NCBI RefSeq assembly: GCF_007859815.1
Contig: NZ_SJPH01000011.1
Coordinates: 1-64,000, forward strand
Source: Botrimarina hoheduenensis
GTDB taxonomy: Bacteria > Planctomycetota > Planctomycetia > Pirellulales > Lacipirellulaceae
Direction of reading: 5' to 3'
Length of the DNA: 64,000 bases
Shown here: one piece after another, positions 46,760 to 56,468 of the stretch
Layout: the number at the start of each line of letters is the position of its first letter
How positions within the stretch are numbered: position 1 is the first letter of the stretch
Made by a program: the position numbers and the translations under genes
Notes under the pieces: generated by a model
The model's database searches: none
Told to the model about the DNA's origin: nothing
The model's input: only the letters and a program-made list of their open reading frames with translations

Positions 46760-47328
46760 CACGCCTTTTTTGAGGTCACTCTCCTGTCGCTGCAGAGAAG
46801 ATGCACCATAGAGTCACGGAGAGCGCGGAGGAAAGAAAAGAGAATAAGAGTGCCCGTAAATGACACGAATCAACGCGAATGCAAGAGCTGTCATTCGCCC
46901 GTATGCCATCTACCGAGCCCAACTCTGCTTCGCTTACCCCTTGTCCAACAGAACCTCAACAAGCGGGTCTGGCTTTGATACTCGCCAGCCTGCTCCGTGC
47001 CCTCCGTGACTCCGTGGTGAGTCTTGGCGGCGTCGAGAAACTCAACCGTTAGCGAAAGCTACTTACCATGGGGTGTACAAGGGCGAAATCGCGTCACGAA
47101 CGGCGAATCCAGGTAGCTGGCGACATCAACTTGGTAGATTGTTGGCAATCGAATCGCGACGTTCGTTCAGCTGGCTCATTAATCCCTCTTTTCTAGTTCA
47201 AGCTGCTACCGACACGCTGAGCACCGGGTGCTCAGCGTTGTTCGAATCGTTGTCTCGCGTGCGGGCCCAGGCGAAAGCCACCACCCCGGTACCGATTCAT
47301 CGCGGCGGCCCAACGGAACCACCCGATC
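46760..47328. other. 569-bp gene-free stretch with dispersed-repeat-like inverted pair
   Basis: No coding frame of substance. It contains the inverted pair annotated at 46804-46830 and 46994-47019, and between them the string aaatgacacgaatcaacgcg, which looks like another dispersed repeat family. The promoter of the DUF5060 gene should lie toward 47.1-47.3 kb; an AT-richer patch at 47180-47210 is noted without assignment. Confidence 0.5.
46804..47019. repeat. Inverted copies of a cacggagtcacggag-type repeat
   Basis: The left arm 46804-46830 reads caccatagagtcacggag and onward. The right arm 46994-47019, read as reverse complement, begins caccacggagtcacggag. About 22 of 26 positions match. 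Sequences of this accagag/cacggag type recur as intergenic repeats in several bacterial genomes including planctomycetes. The 160-bp spacer would be a large loop if transcribed. Confidence 0.6.
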
Positions 47329-50300
47329 ATGCAACGGCGAAAACCGCTCCGTGAGCGCGTCGCGACGCGCCTGGGACATGAACCGCTCGAGAGACGCGAG
47401 CTCCTGAACGCCGACCCGGTGCTGGGGCCCATCGGCAGCGAGGAAGCGTCGGGGGCTCAAGCCGTTGAGGTCGCTGCGCCGGCTGGCGAAGGGGGCGCGA
47501 CCACCGCTATCGCCCCCGCGGGCGCGATCGCTTCGGCGACCACGGGCGAGCTGAAGCTCTGGCACAAGGTGACGCTCGACTTCGAAGGACCGCAGACCAG
47601 CGAGTCGGCGACGCCCAACCCGTTCACCGACTACCGGCTCGACGTCACGTTCTCGCACGCCGGATCGGGCAAGACGTACCGCGTGCCCGGCTACTACGCC
47701 GCCGACGGCGACGCGGCGAACACGAGCGCGACTTCCGGCGCCGTGTGGCGTGTCCACTTCGCTCCGGACGAGATCGGCGCCTGGGACTACAGCGTGTCGT
47801 TCCGCACGGGCGGCAACGTCGCCGTGAGCGAGTCGCCCTTGGCGGGCGCGTCGGCCGGTTTCTTCGACGGCGACACGGGCACGCTCGTCATCGAAGACAC
47901 CGACAAGACCGGCCGCGACCTGCGCGGCAAGGGGCGGCTGGAGTACGTCGGAGAGCGTTACCTGCGCTTCGCCGGCACGGGCGATTACTTCCTAAAGCAG
48001 GGCGCCGACTCCCCCGAGAACCTGCTGGCGTACGACGAATTCGACGGGCCGTTCGCCAACGACGGCCAGGGCGACAACTTCGTGAAGAGCTGGCAACCGC
48101 ACGTCGGGGACTGGCGACCGGGCGATCCGACTTGGGGCGACGACCGCGGCAAGGGGCTGATCGGCGCGGTCAACTACCTCGCAAGCGAGGGCCTCAACGC
48201 CTTCTCGTTCCTGCCAATGAACATCGCGGGCGACGACAAGAACGTCTTCCCGTACACGACCTACACCGAGCGGCTCCGCATGGACGTGTCGCGGCTCGCC
48301 CAGTGGGAAGTGGTCTTCGAGCACGCTGACCACGAGGGCATGTTCCTGCACTTCAAGACGCAGGAAACGGAGAACGACCAACTGCTCGACGGCGGCGCCC
48401 TCGGCACACAGCGGAAGCTCTACTACCGTGAGCTGATCGCTCGTTTCGGGCACCACCTCGCGTTGAACTGGAACCTCGGCGAGGAGAACACCAACACGAC
48501 GCAGCAGCAGAAAGACTTCGCGCAGTTCTTCCGGGACAACGACCCGTACAACCACCACGTGGTGATCCACACGTTCCCGGGCCAACAAGACGCCGTCTAC
48601 GACCCGCTGCTCGGCGCCGCGAGCGAGCTGACCGGCGCCTCGCTGCAGACGACCTTCACCGACTTCCGACGCGTCCACTCCGACACGGCCCGTTGGGTCC
48701 GCGACTCGGCGGCGGCCGGCAAACCGTGGGCGGTCGCGGTCGACGAGCCCGGCGACGCCCAAAACGCGTTGCGGCCCGACAGCAACGCCGGCAACTCGCA
48801 CATCGACGGGCGCAAGAACGCGTTGTGGGGCACGCTGATGGCGGGCGGCTGGGGCAACGAGTACTACTTCGGCTACGGCTTCAACGACTCCGACCTGACG
48901 CTCCAAGACTTCCGCAGCCGCGACGCATGGTGGGACTACGCCCGCTACGCTTTGGAGTTCTTCGACCGGAACGAGGTGCCGTTCTGGAACATGGAGAACG
49001 ACAATGCGATCAGCAGCGCGGCGAACGACTACGGCTTCTACGACGCGGGCGGCACGTACGTCGTCTATCTGAAGGACGGCGGCACGACGAACCTCGACCT
49101 GCGCGGCGAGACCGGGCTGTACGACGTCCGCTGGTACGACCCGCGGAACGGGGGCGGCCTGCAAACGGGCAGCACGCTGCGCGTGACCGGCCTCGACTGG
49201 CGATCGCTCGGCACGCCGCCGAGCGATGTGAACCAGGACTGGGTGATCCTCGTCCGCCCCTTCGATCCGGACGCCCCCAACACGCCGCCGGGCGTTTCGA
49301 TCACGGACGCGACGCCGGTCGCCACGTCGGACGGCGTCTTCCAAGAAGAGAACGGCCTAGTCCTCTTCGAGCTCGAGTCGCAGCCGGCGGCGGGCGGCTG
49401 GGAGCTGCAGTCCTCCGTGCCCGGTTTCACGGGGTCGGGGTATTACCGCTGGGAAGGACCCAACCTGTTCGGCAACCCCGGCGCGCAAGGCGTGACGCAG
49501 TACCGCTTCAACGTGACCAACCCGGGCACGTACCAGATGCGTTTCCACAACCACCGCAACGGCGGGATCCCGTTCGACCAAGAGAACGACGTCTGGACGC
49601 GGATGGACAACGGCCAATGGGTCAAGGTCTTCTCCGGCACCCAAGGCCAGTGGAACTGGGCGAGCAACTTCGACTTCGGCGAAGGCAACCGCCCCAGCGC
49701 GAGCTACAACCTCGCCGCTGGGGAACACACCTTCACGATCTCGGGGCGTTCGACCGGCTTCCGAATCGATCGGGTCGCCCTCTACAACACGTCGTTAACC
49801 GGCTCCGGGGTCGCGCTGAACCTGAACACGCCGACGTCTTCGACCGGCGTCGCGACCGGCGACCTGACGTTCGACTTGTCGGCGATCGTCGAGGATGACG
49901 GCAAGCAATCGCCCACGCCAACCCTGAGCTGGACGCTCGATGCCGGCCCGGGGACGGCGCTGTTCAGCGACCCCGACAGCCAGTCGACGCAAGTCACGTT
50001 CTCGACGCCCGGCGTCTACCGCGTGCGTCTGACCGCCGACGACAGGGAGTTCGAGACCAGCGATGTCCGCGTGATCGTCGCGCCGCCGATCGAGGTCATC
50101 CCCAGCGAGGCGAGCGTCGGCCCGCTCGACGACGCCACCGTCGAAGGCGTGAACGGGCAGAACAACAACGTCATCAAGGCGCAGCTCAGTGGGCCGGCGC
50201 GGACCGGCTACTTCAAGTTCGACGCCTCGGGCCTGAACGCGGCCGGCGCGACCGACGTGCGGCTGCGCCTGGTCGTGGCGCAAGACGCCGGCTCCGGCAA

Positions 50301-51099
50301 GCTCGACCTCTACACGGGGACAAGCAACAGCTGGACCGAGGAAACGATCAACGCGGCCAACGCGCCCGCCACGGGCGTCCTCGTCGATTCGGTCGACGGC
50401 ACGCACCCGGTCGGCAAGGTCGTGGAGTTCGACGTCAGCTCGGTCGTGACCGGCGATGGCCCGTACACGTTCGTGCTCAAGCAAGCGAACGGCAACGACG
50501 TCTGGTTCAGCTCGAAGGAGGGGGGCTCGCCGCCGCTGCTCGTCGCGAGCCGGGCCGATATCTCGGTCGTGGGCGACTACGACCGGGACGGCGCGGTCGA
50601 TGCCGACGACGGTGCCTTCTGGCGGATCAGCTACGGCGCGACCGCCGGCGATGGTCTCCTCGCCGACGGCAACGGCGACGGGGTCGTTAACGCCGCCGAC
50701 TACACACTGTGGCGTGACGCGTTCGATCAGAACGCCGCAAGCGTCTCGTCGCCCGTCGTGGAGGCTGCCGCCCCGATCGTCACCCGCGCGGCAGCGTCCG
50801 GCTCGGCTTCAGCCGCCACCGCGGCGGCGGTCGCCAGCGAAACGGTTGAGCGACCGCGGTACGCGATCCCCGCACGGGCCCGCTTCGCTCCGGCAGCGAC
50901 GACGACCAACGGACCGATCGAGCTTGCCGAAGCCAATCACGCGATTGACTCGGCTCACCTGCTGCTGCTCGACGACAACGAGGCGCTCAGCGCCGTCGAA
51001 CCGGCGCCCGACACCGCGCCGATGGACGAATGCGGCGAGCCGAGCGAAGCGTCGGTCTCGTTAGGCGAAGCGTTCGCCTCGCTCGGCAGCGAATCCTGA
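47329..51099 (+). CDS. Giant secreted DUF5060/collagen-binding-type glycosidase-like protein with CBM-like domains and dockerin
   Basis: A 1256-aa extracellular protein. The N-terminus holds a LEPR-XLL-type motif (HEPLERRELLNADP, about 17-30). DUF5060 (about 73-165, LKLWHKVTLDFEGP) precedes a TIM-barrel-like region of the apiosidase/DUF4038 kind (about 190-560) with FSFLPMNIAGDD, ALNWNLGEEN and AVAVDEPGD as likely active-site strands. A putative collagen-binding domain (about 575-650) follows, then a malectin-like CBM (about 670-825, with YQMRFHNHRNGG), a PKD-like domain (about 830-920), a DNRLRE/CBM96-like domain (about 925-1075) and a dockerin pair (about 1083-1140). The substrate cannot be named; the setting suggests galactan side groups. 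Its last 145 bp overlap the convergent GH2 gene. Confidence 0.78.
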   Translation: MQRRKPLRERVATRLGHEPLERRELLNADPVLGPIGSEEASGAQAVEVAAPAGEGGATTAIAPAGAIASATTGELKLWHKVTLDFEGPQTSESATPNPFTDYRLDVTFSHAGSGKTYRVPGYYAADGDAANTSATSGAVWRVHFAPDEIGAWDYSVSFRTGGNVAVSESPLAGASAGFFDGDTGTLVIEDTDKTGRDLRGKGRLEYVGERYLRFAGTGDYFLKQGADSPENLLAYDEFDGPFANDGQGDNFVKSWQPHVGDWRPGDPTWGDDRGKGLIGAVNYLASEGLNAFSFLPMNIAGDDKNVFPYTTYTERLRMDVSRLAQWEVVFEHADHEGMFLHFKTQETENDQLLDGGALGTQRKLYYRELIARFGHHLALNWNLGEENTNTTQQQKDFAQFFRDNDPYNHHVVIHTFPGQQDAVYDPLLGAASELTGASLQTTFTDFRRVHSDTARWVRDSAAAGKPWAVAVDEPGDAQNALRPDSNAGNSHIDGRKNALWGTLMAGGWGNEYYFGYGFNDSDLTLQDFRSRDAWWDYARYALEFFDRNEVPFWNMENDNAISSAANDYGFYDAGGTYVVYLKDGGTTNLDLRGETGLYDVRWYDPRNGGGLQTGSTLRVTGLDWRSLGTPPSDVNQDWVILVRPFDPDAPNTPPGVSITDATPVATSDGVFQEENGLVLFELESQPAAGGWELQSSVPGFTGSGYYRWEGPNLFGNPGAQGVTQYRFNVTNPGTYQMRFHNHRNGGIPFDQENDVWTRMDNGQWVKVFSGTQGQWNWASNFDFGEGNRPSASYNLAAGEHTFTISGRSTGFRIDRVALYNTSLTGSGVALNLNTPTSSTGVATGDLTFDLSAIVEDDGKQSPTPTLSWTLDAGPGTALFSDPDSQSTQVTFSTPGVYRVRLTADDREFETSDVRVIVAPPIEVIPSEASVGPLDDATVEGVNGQNNNVIKAQLSGPARTGYFKFDASGLNAAGATDVRLRLVVAQDAGSGKLDLYTGTSNSWTEETINAANAPATGVLVDSVDGTHPVGKVVEFDVSSVVTGDGPYTFVLKQANGNDVWFSSKEGGSPPLLVASRADISVVGDYDRDGAVDADDGAFWRISYGATAGDGLLADGNGDGVVNAADYTLWRDAFDQNAASVSSPVVEAAAPIVTRAAASGSASAATAAAVASETVERPRYAIPARARFAPAATTTNGPIELAEANHAIDSAHLLLLDDNEALSAVEPAPDTAPMDECGEPSEASVSLGEAFASLGSES

Positions 51100-54038
51100 G
51101 ACGCCGCGGCGGCCTTCGCGGGCCGGTAGGCCTCGGGCTCACCGGTCAGCTCGATGCCGTTGAGCGTGACCGCGCCCGCTCCCCCCTCCGCGACGATCCG
51201 GACCGTGACGGCGGACCCGCCGGCGACACGCAGTGTGTGCGTTGCGGGTCGACCCGCGGCGTGGTTCGATCCGCCGTCGCCGGCGCTGCCGCCCCCAGCG
51301 GCGGAGACCTGTATCTCTCGACCGAAGGTCGGCAGATAGCGGTGTGACGAGACGCGGCCCTTGCCATCGGCGTCGGTGACGCGGACTCGTAGCGGCGGCG
51401 TCTCTTCGCGGGTGTCGGCGACACGGTGGTGCCAGGTCTTGAGCGTGTACCGGCCGTCGGCCAACCCTGAGAGGGTGAGGTCGAGGCCGCCGGCCGATTC
51501 GACCCCGTCCTCGATCAGGAAGCTCTTATCGCCGGGGACCCCCCATGTGGTCGTCCATTCGGCCGGGCCGACGCCTCGGACGGAGACCGTGACCGGGTCG
51601 GCGACCCCGCGACGAAGGACGAGTTCGCCCGGGCCTCCCTCGGCGGACCAAGCGGTCCAGCCTTCTTCGACGTGCTGCCCAATCCCACCGAGGTCGATAC
51701 GAAAGCGAGAACGCCGCCTCGGCAACTCGACGAGCAGCCGCTCGCCCGACCGCGCGACCAGGTCGATCGAGGCGACGGCCGGCCTGTAACCGGGCGCCTC
51801 GGCGGTCAGCTCGAGCCGCCCCGCGATGTCGCCGACGCGGATCAGCGCGGGGGCGACTCCTCGCTGCCAGACGACCTGGTTGGCGCCGCTCCGCCCGTCG
51901 CCAACGACCTCGCCGGGGCCTTCGACCCGGAACCGCACGGGCGGCGTCGGCTCGCGGACGGTCGTTCCCTTGGCGTCGCACAGGCGGGCGTAGGCGAGCA
52001 AGACGCTCGTACCGTCGGCGACGCCGGCGAAGCCGTCCGTATCGATCGCTAACTCGAGGTGATCCGGAGGCCCGGGCTGCCGGAACGTGTGCCACGCGAC
52101 GGGCACGCCGTCGCGATAGCCGATCGCGGTGATCGGCCCTTCCGTTGGCTCGAGATCGAAAACGAAGGGAGGCGATGCCAGGTGGCGCGTCGAGTCGTCG
52201 CGTTCCGCGGGCCGGGGCTCGGTGACGCCGCCGGCGTGCTGGATCGCAACCGCTTCGCAGTTGCTGAAGACCGTGAGGCTCCCCTGGCGCTGTGCGCGAT
52301 CATCGGGGACCCAGACCATCGGCTCGTCGGTAAGTTCCGATCGGTACCAGTGAAAGGCGGGCTTGGGGAGGCGGAACGGGTCCCACAGGCTCGCCTTCCA
52401 GACCGAGAGATTGGGGCGTTCCTCGCCGCGTTTCTTGAACGAGAAGCCGTCGTGGGCGGACCAGAGCGTCAGCCCGATCCGCTGGGGATCGCCGCGGTAG
52501 AGCGACACGATCCGCTGATGTGCCGTGGCGTCGAGCGAGCCGCTGTGCTCCATCCCGAACATCAGCGCACCCTCTGGCGGCGTCGCGCCGCGGTAATCCA
52601 TCACCGAGTAAAGGTCTGTTACGCCGCGGTGCCTTGGCCCGGTCCAGAGCGTGCCGTTGTTCATGGTAAGGCGGGTCGGGTCTTCCTCCTTCGCCGCGTA
52701 GTGCAGGCGGCGGACCGGGCCGCGATGATTGACGCCACCCGCCCAGCCGAAGACGCACGGGTGGTTCCGGTGGTTGCGGATCATGACGCGTTGCGCCCGC
52801 TCCAAGCGGTCCCACCAGAGCGGCGGGCCGAAGTCGATCCAGGGCGGCGGTTCTTCGCAAACGAGTATCCCGAGCTCGTCGCAGGCGGCGAGGAACGCGT
52901 TGTCGTGCGGGTAGTGCGCGAGGCGGACGACGTTCAGCCCGGCGCGCTTGAAGCGGATCGCGTCGCCACGGTGCAGGTTGTTCGGGACCGCGTCGCCGAG
53001 GTACGGGTACTGCTGGTGCCGGTTCGCCCCGATCAGTTCGATCGGCTCGCCGTTGAGCAGAAAGCCGGCCTCGGGCCGCAGGTCGAACCAACGTAGCCCG
53101 AGCGGATTGACGACGTGGTCGATCAACGCGTCCCCCTCCTCGACGAGGGTGTGCACTCGGTAGAGATAGGGGTCGTCGCACGACCAGAGCCGAACGTCCT
53201 CGTCGAAGCCGCCGGTCTGGACGACCGTGGCGTCGGCTCCGGCCGGGACCGTGAACTCAGTCGACAGCCGCTCGACGACTTCGCCCTCGGCGTCGGCGAT
53301 GAGCGTCACGACGCGGCCCGAGCGCGGCCCGGCGCCGGCGTTGCGGATGGCGGTCTCGACCGTGAAGGTCGCGTTCTCACGCGACACCGAAGGCGTCGTG
53401 ATCCGGACGCCCGCTTCGCGGGCTTCCCAAGGGAACGTCACGTGCAACGCGTCGGTCACGACCAGGCGCACGTCGCGATAGAGGCCGCCGAACAAGACGT
53501 AGTCGCGCGTGTGGCCGTCGGGCGGGATGGTCTCGTCGGGGCGGTTGTCGAGCCGGAGGGCGAGCACGTCGCGGCCGTCGCCCCGGACGAAGTCGGTCAT
53601 GTCGAAGTGAAACGGCGTGTAGCCACCGACCGCGTGCCGGCCGACGTGACGACCGTTGACCCACAGGTCGGTGACCTGATGGGCGCCCTCGAACTCGAGG
53701 AACACACGCCGTTCCGCCTTAGCGAACGCCGGCAGGACGCGGCGGTACCAGCTGATGTCGCGATGAAACGTCGGCTGCGACGGGTCGTCACGCGAGTCGT
53801 CGAGGTTCAACGAAGTCAGCCGATACGCGTGCGGAACGACGACGGTCTCCCACCCGTCGGCGTCGTAGTCCGCGGCGGTCGGGTCGCCGGCGGCGGGGCC
53901 GGCGTGGCAACGCCAGCCCCGATTGAGGTCGATCACCTCGCGGCGTGACTCGGCGGACGAGCCCACCGCGACGGCCTCGCAGGCGATCCCTCCCAAGGCG
54001 GTGAAGGCAAGCAGCAGCAGAACGGGCGATCGACTCAT
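50955..54038 (-). CDS. GH2-family protein with altered acid/base site
   Basis: A 1027-aa exported protein starting at 54038 with a signal peptide (MSRSPVLLLLAFTALGGIAC). GH2 sugar-binding domain 35-200 (HRDISWYRRVLP, VTDLWVNGRHVG), Ig-like domain, TIM barrel (about 320-610), then long C-terminal beta domains with a malectin-like end (about 800-980). At the usual WSLGNE acid/base position it reads GWAGGVNHRG, with H438 where glutamate is expected. E497 in FGMEHSGS is a candidate nucleophile. It may be a non-standard GH2 subgroup or a non-catalytic protein. The last 48 residues are Ser/Ala-rich and read antisense through the end of the DUF5060 gene, as if the original stop had been lost. Confidence 0.8.
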   Translation of the reverse strand: MSRSPVLLLLAFTALGGIACEAVAVGSSAESRREVIDLNRGWRCHAGPAAGDPTAADYDADGWETVVVPHAYRLTSLNLDDSRDDPSQPTFHRDISWYRRVLPAFAKAERRVFLEFEGAHQVTDLWVNGRHVGRHAVGGYTPFHFDMTDFVRGDGRDVLALRLDNRPDETIPPDGHTRDYVLFGGLYRDVRLVVTDALHVTFPWEAREAGVRITTPSVSRENATFTVETAIRNAGAGPRSGRVVTLIADAEGEVVERLSTEFTVPAGADATVVQTGGFDEDVRLWSCDDPYLYRVHTLVEEGDALIDHVVNPLGLRWFDLRPEAGFLLNGEPIELIGANRHQQYPYLGDAVPNNLHRGDAIRFKRAGLNVVRLAHYPHDNAFLAACDELGILVCEEPPPWIDFGPPLWWDRLERAQRVMIRNHRNHPCVFGWAGGVNHRGPVRRLHYAAKEEDPTRLTMNNGTLWTGPRHRGVTDLYSVMDYRGATPPEGALMFGMEHSGSLDATAHQRIVSLYRGDPQRIGLTLWSAHDGFSFKKRGEERPNLSVWKASLWDPFRLPKPAFHWYRSELTDEPMVWVPDDRAQRQGSLTVFSNCEAVAIQHAGGVTEPRPAERDDSTRHLASPPFVFDLEPTEGPITAIGYRDGVPVAWHTFRQPGPPDHLELAIDTDGFAGVADGTSVLLAYARLCDAKGTTVREPTPPVRFRVEGPGEVVGDGRSGANQVVWQRGVAPALIRVGDIAGRLELTAEAPGYRPAVASIDLVARSGERLLVELPRRRSRFRIDLGGIGQHVEEGWTAWSAEGGPGELVLRRGVADPVTVSVRGVGPAEWTTTWGVPGDKSFLIEDGVESAGGLDLTLSGLADGRYTLKTWHHRVADTREETPPLRVRVTDADGKGRVSSHRYLPTFGREIQVSAAGGGSAGDGGSNHAAGRPATHTLRVAGGSAVTVRIVAEGGAGAVTLNGIELTGEPEAYRPAKAAAASQDSLPSEANASPNETDASLGSPHSSIGAVSGAGSTALSASLSSSSSR

Positions 54039-54382
54039 GGCAATCCAGAAGGAAAATGAAACGACTGCGCAAAGACCGCCGCTGGGCGCCCCGGATGGCC
54101 TCCATGCGGACAATGTCGCCGATCGGGAGTCGAAGCCAGTGAGACAGCACAGAATCTCACGAGAACCGGCGATTTACACTTGCTGGACGAATCCGAGGCA
54201 GACCACCGCTGTCTCGACATTAATTCAATAAAGCTAGGCCCACGCAACAATCACGCGGCGGCGGCCGTCTCCCGGGGGAAGTCAATACGCTTTCTGCCAC
54301 GTGCGTTGAGCCGCATGAGCGTAGCGCTCTCGCGAACCCGGCTCGCCGCGGCTCATCAACCGGTTCCACCCCAAGCGATTCG
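54039..54382. other. Divergent promoter region between GH2 and GH86 genes
   Basis: 344 bp with no gene. It is less GC-rich around 54205-54235 (acattaattcaataaag), where promoter elements for one or both directions may lie. I could not align a convincing -35/-10 pair. Confidence 0.4.
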
Positions 54383-56389
54383 ATGGTAGCGGAACGTCTC
54401 CGAGCAACGGCCCTGAGGGCGCTCGCCGCGATCTTCGTGACGGCCGGCGTCGAGACGGGCTTCCAGGCGACGGCAGCCGAGCCGGTCGAGGTCCGGGTCT
54501 ACCCGGCGGTGCGGCGGACCATCGCGGGGGTCGGCGAACTCGACCGGAACCGTTACTTCGCGATGTGCGACGACGGCCGCAACTTTCCGAAGCGGATGCG
54601 GCCCGACGGGATCTCCGACTACCTGCTCACCGAGCTGAACGCGACCTTCGGGCGTTCCCTCGGGCCGATCTCGACGGTCACCCGCGGCGAGGCGGTTCGC
54701 GAAGACCCCAACCGGCCGGGCTTCGTCGATCTCGATCGTTTGCGGGAGGCCTGTTCGGCGCGCCGTTGGACGCCGAGCGACGACTACGCCCGCTTGATGA
54801 ACGGGCGGCTGAACGTCGCCTCGCACGGCCGCGCGCACGAGTTCCCGGAGTTCCTCGGGGAGTACACGACCACCCAGGGTGACCGAGACAACAAGAAGCA
54901 CAGGCACCGGCTCCCGAAGAACCTCGACGCCGCCGCCGAGTTGTCGGTCGTCGCGTTGGACGCCGGCTACAGCGACTTCGATCGCCCGGCTTACTACGAA
55001 CCGATCAACGAGCCGCACTGGTCTTTCATCACGACCGACCAGCTAGCGGACTGGCACACCAAGACGCACGCCGCGATGAAGGATCGTGGCGTGCCGGTGC
55101 GGGTCGGCGGGCCGTGCCTTTCGGTCGCCTACTTTTATCGCAACGGCTTCCGGGCTTTCGACGGCCTGCAGCAGTTCATCGAGAAGACCGACGCCGGACT
55201 CGATTTCTACTCGTTCCACGTCTACGACTACGTCAACTGGGACGGGTCCAACCTCGTCGGCCGGGTCACGAGCGGCCTGCCGATCGAGGGCGTGCTCGAC
55301 TTCGTCCAAACGTACGCGAACAACGTGCACGGCAAATCGCTCGACCTCGTGGTCTCCGAACACGGCGGCTACATCTCCGGCTCGCGCGGTCGGCCCGACT
55401 CCGAGGCGTTGGGGAAGCTTCTCGTCGGCGAGCGCGACGGGCTCGAAGGCTTCGAGCTGACCATGCGGCAACGGGGGGTCGCGAGCCATGTGCTGGTCAG
55501 CGCGGCGATCGGCAACACGCTCGCCTTCATGGAGCACCCGCACGTCGTGAAGAAGGCCGTACCATTCATTCTGCCCGAGTCGATGGCCTGGGATCCCGAG
55601 TACTACTCGACGATGTACGTCCCGCACGGGTTCGAGGACCGCTCGCGTTGGATCGAAACCGCTAACAGCGACTTCTTCAAGTTCTTCCGCGACGTGTCGG
55701 GGCACCGGGTCTACGCACGCAACGGAGACCCCGACCTCCAGGTCCGAGCTTTCGTCGACGGCTCGACCGTCCGGGTAGTCATGAACAACGTCTCTGACGC
55801 GGCCCACACGGTGCGGCTTGCGATGCCGGTGGCGGAATCGTTCTCGGTGCGGCGATACGGACGCAACGACGACTTCACGCCCTACCTGCGCGAGGCGGAG
55901 GCCGATCCGAACGAGCCGATCGATCTGGCCGGGCGCGAGGCGGTTGTCGTGGTCGCCGACTACGGGCGGCCGGTCCCCACACGAAAGCTGATGAGCGAGA
56001 CCCCCCGCTACAGTCAGCAAACCGCCCAAGCCGCCGAGAACGGCAAGGCGGTGCGGTTCGTTGTCAATACTCCCGACCCCGACTCGGTAGTGTACGCCGA
56101 GCTCCGGATCGCGGTCTCGCGGCCGACCAACGCCTCGCCGGAGGTGTCGGTGCGGGTCAACGGTAAGCGGGTACGCGTCCCAGTTGAAGACGCCGCCGGT
56201 CGTTACGATGATGGGGAGAAGGAGTACGCCTCGACGAAGCTCGTCGCGCTCGACCCAGCGTTGTTGCGGGCGACGAACCGAATCGGCGTCTCATTCCCGG
56301 ACGGCGAGCCCGGCGTCATCGGGAGCGTCGTCATCCGCACCGGCGAGCAGCGGAGCGCTGCCAAGAGCTCGGTCGCTTTCCGGCCGTAG
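54383..56389 (+). CDS. GH86 beta-agarase/porphyranase-like enzyme
   Basis: A 668-aa exported enzyme with a signal peptide (about 8-32, LRALAAIFVTAGVETGF). The GH86 barrel has E210 in YYEPINEPHWS as acid/base candidate and E326 in LVVSEHGGYI as nucleophile candidate. VGELDRNRYFAM and FYSFHVYDYVNWDG match the family. C-terminal beta domains run to residue 660. It lacks the dockerin and PEP-CTERM tail of its paralogue at 19220, and its insertions differ, so the two probably have different modes or substrates. It is followed by a PSD1-DUF1501 pair 79 bp downstream and is divergent from the GH2 gene. Confidence 0.85.
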   Translation: MVAERLRATALRALAAIFVTAGVETGFQATAAEPVEVRVYPAVRRTIAGVGELDRNRYFAMCDDGRNFPKRMRPDGISDYLLTELNATFGRSLGPISTVTRGEAVREDPNRPGFVDLDRLREACSARRWTPSDDYARLMNGRLNVASHGRAHEFPEFLGEYTTTQGDRDNKKHRHRLPKNLDAAAELSVVALDAGYSDFDRPAYYEPINEPHWSFITTDQLADWHTKTHAAMKDRGVPVRVGGPCLSVAYFYRNGFRAFDGLQQFIEKTDAGLDFYSFHVYDYVNWDGSNLVGRVTSGLPIEGVLDFVQTYANNVHGKSLDLVVSEHGGYISGSRGRPDSEALGKLLVGERDGLEGFELTMRQRGVASHVLVSAAIGNTLAFMEHPHVVKKAVPFILPESMAWDPEYYSTMYVPHGFEDRSRWIETANSDFFKFFRDVSGHRVYARNGDPDLQVRAFVDGSTVRVVMNNVSDAAHTVRLAMPVAESFSVRRYGRNDDFTPYLREAEADPNEPIDLAGREAVVVVADYGRPVPTRKLMSETPRYSQQTAQAAENGKAVRFVVNTPDPDSVVYAELRIAVSRPTNASPEVSVRVNGKRVRVPVEDAAGRYDDGEKEYASTKLVALDPALLRATNRIGVSFPDGEPGVIGSVVIRTGEQRSAAKSSVAFRP

Positions 56390-56468
56390 CGGCGGACCGC
56401 GCCGGCATCGCCGGCATCGCCGGAGCCATCCCAACGGCCGGTCGGTCGTCCTCAAGGAGTCGCGTCAC

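Noticed and set aside
56401..56422. Tandem gccggcatc units as a possible repeat array or CRISPR-like element
   Set aside because: Only about two and a half copies of 9 bp, probably chance in GC-rich spacer. No CRISPR array or cas gene was seen anywhere.
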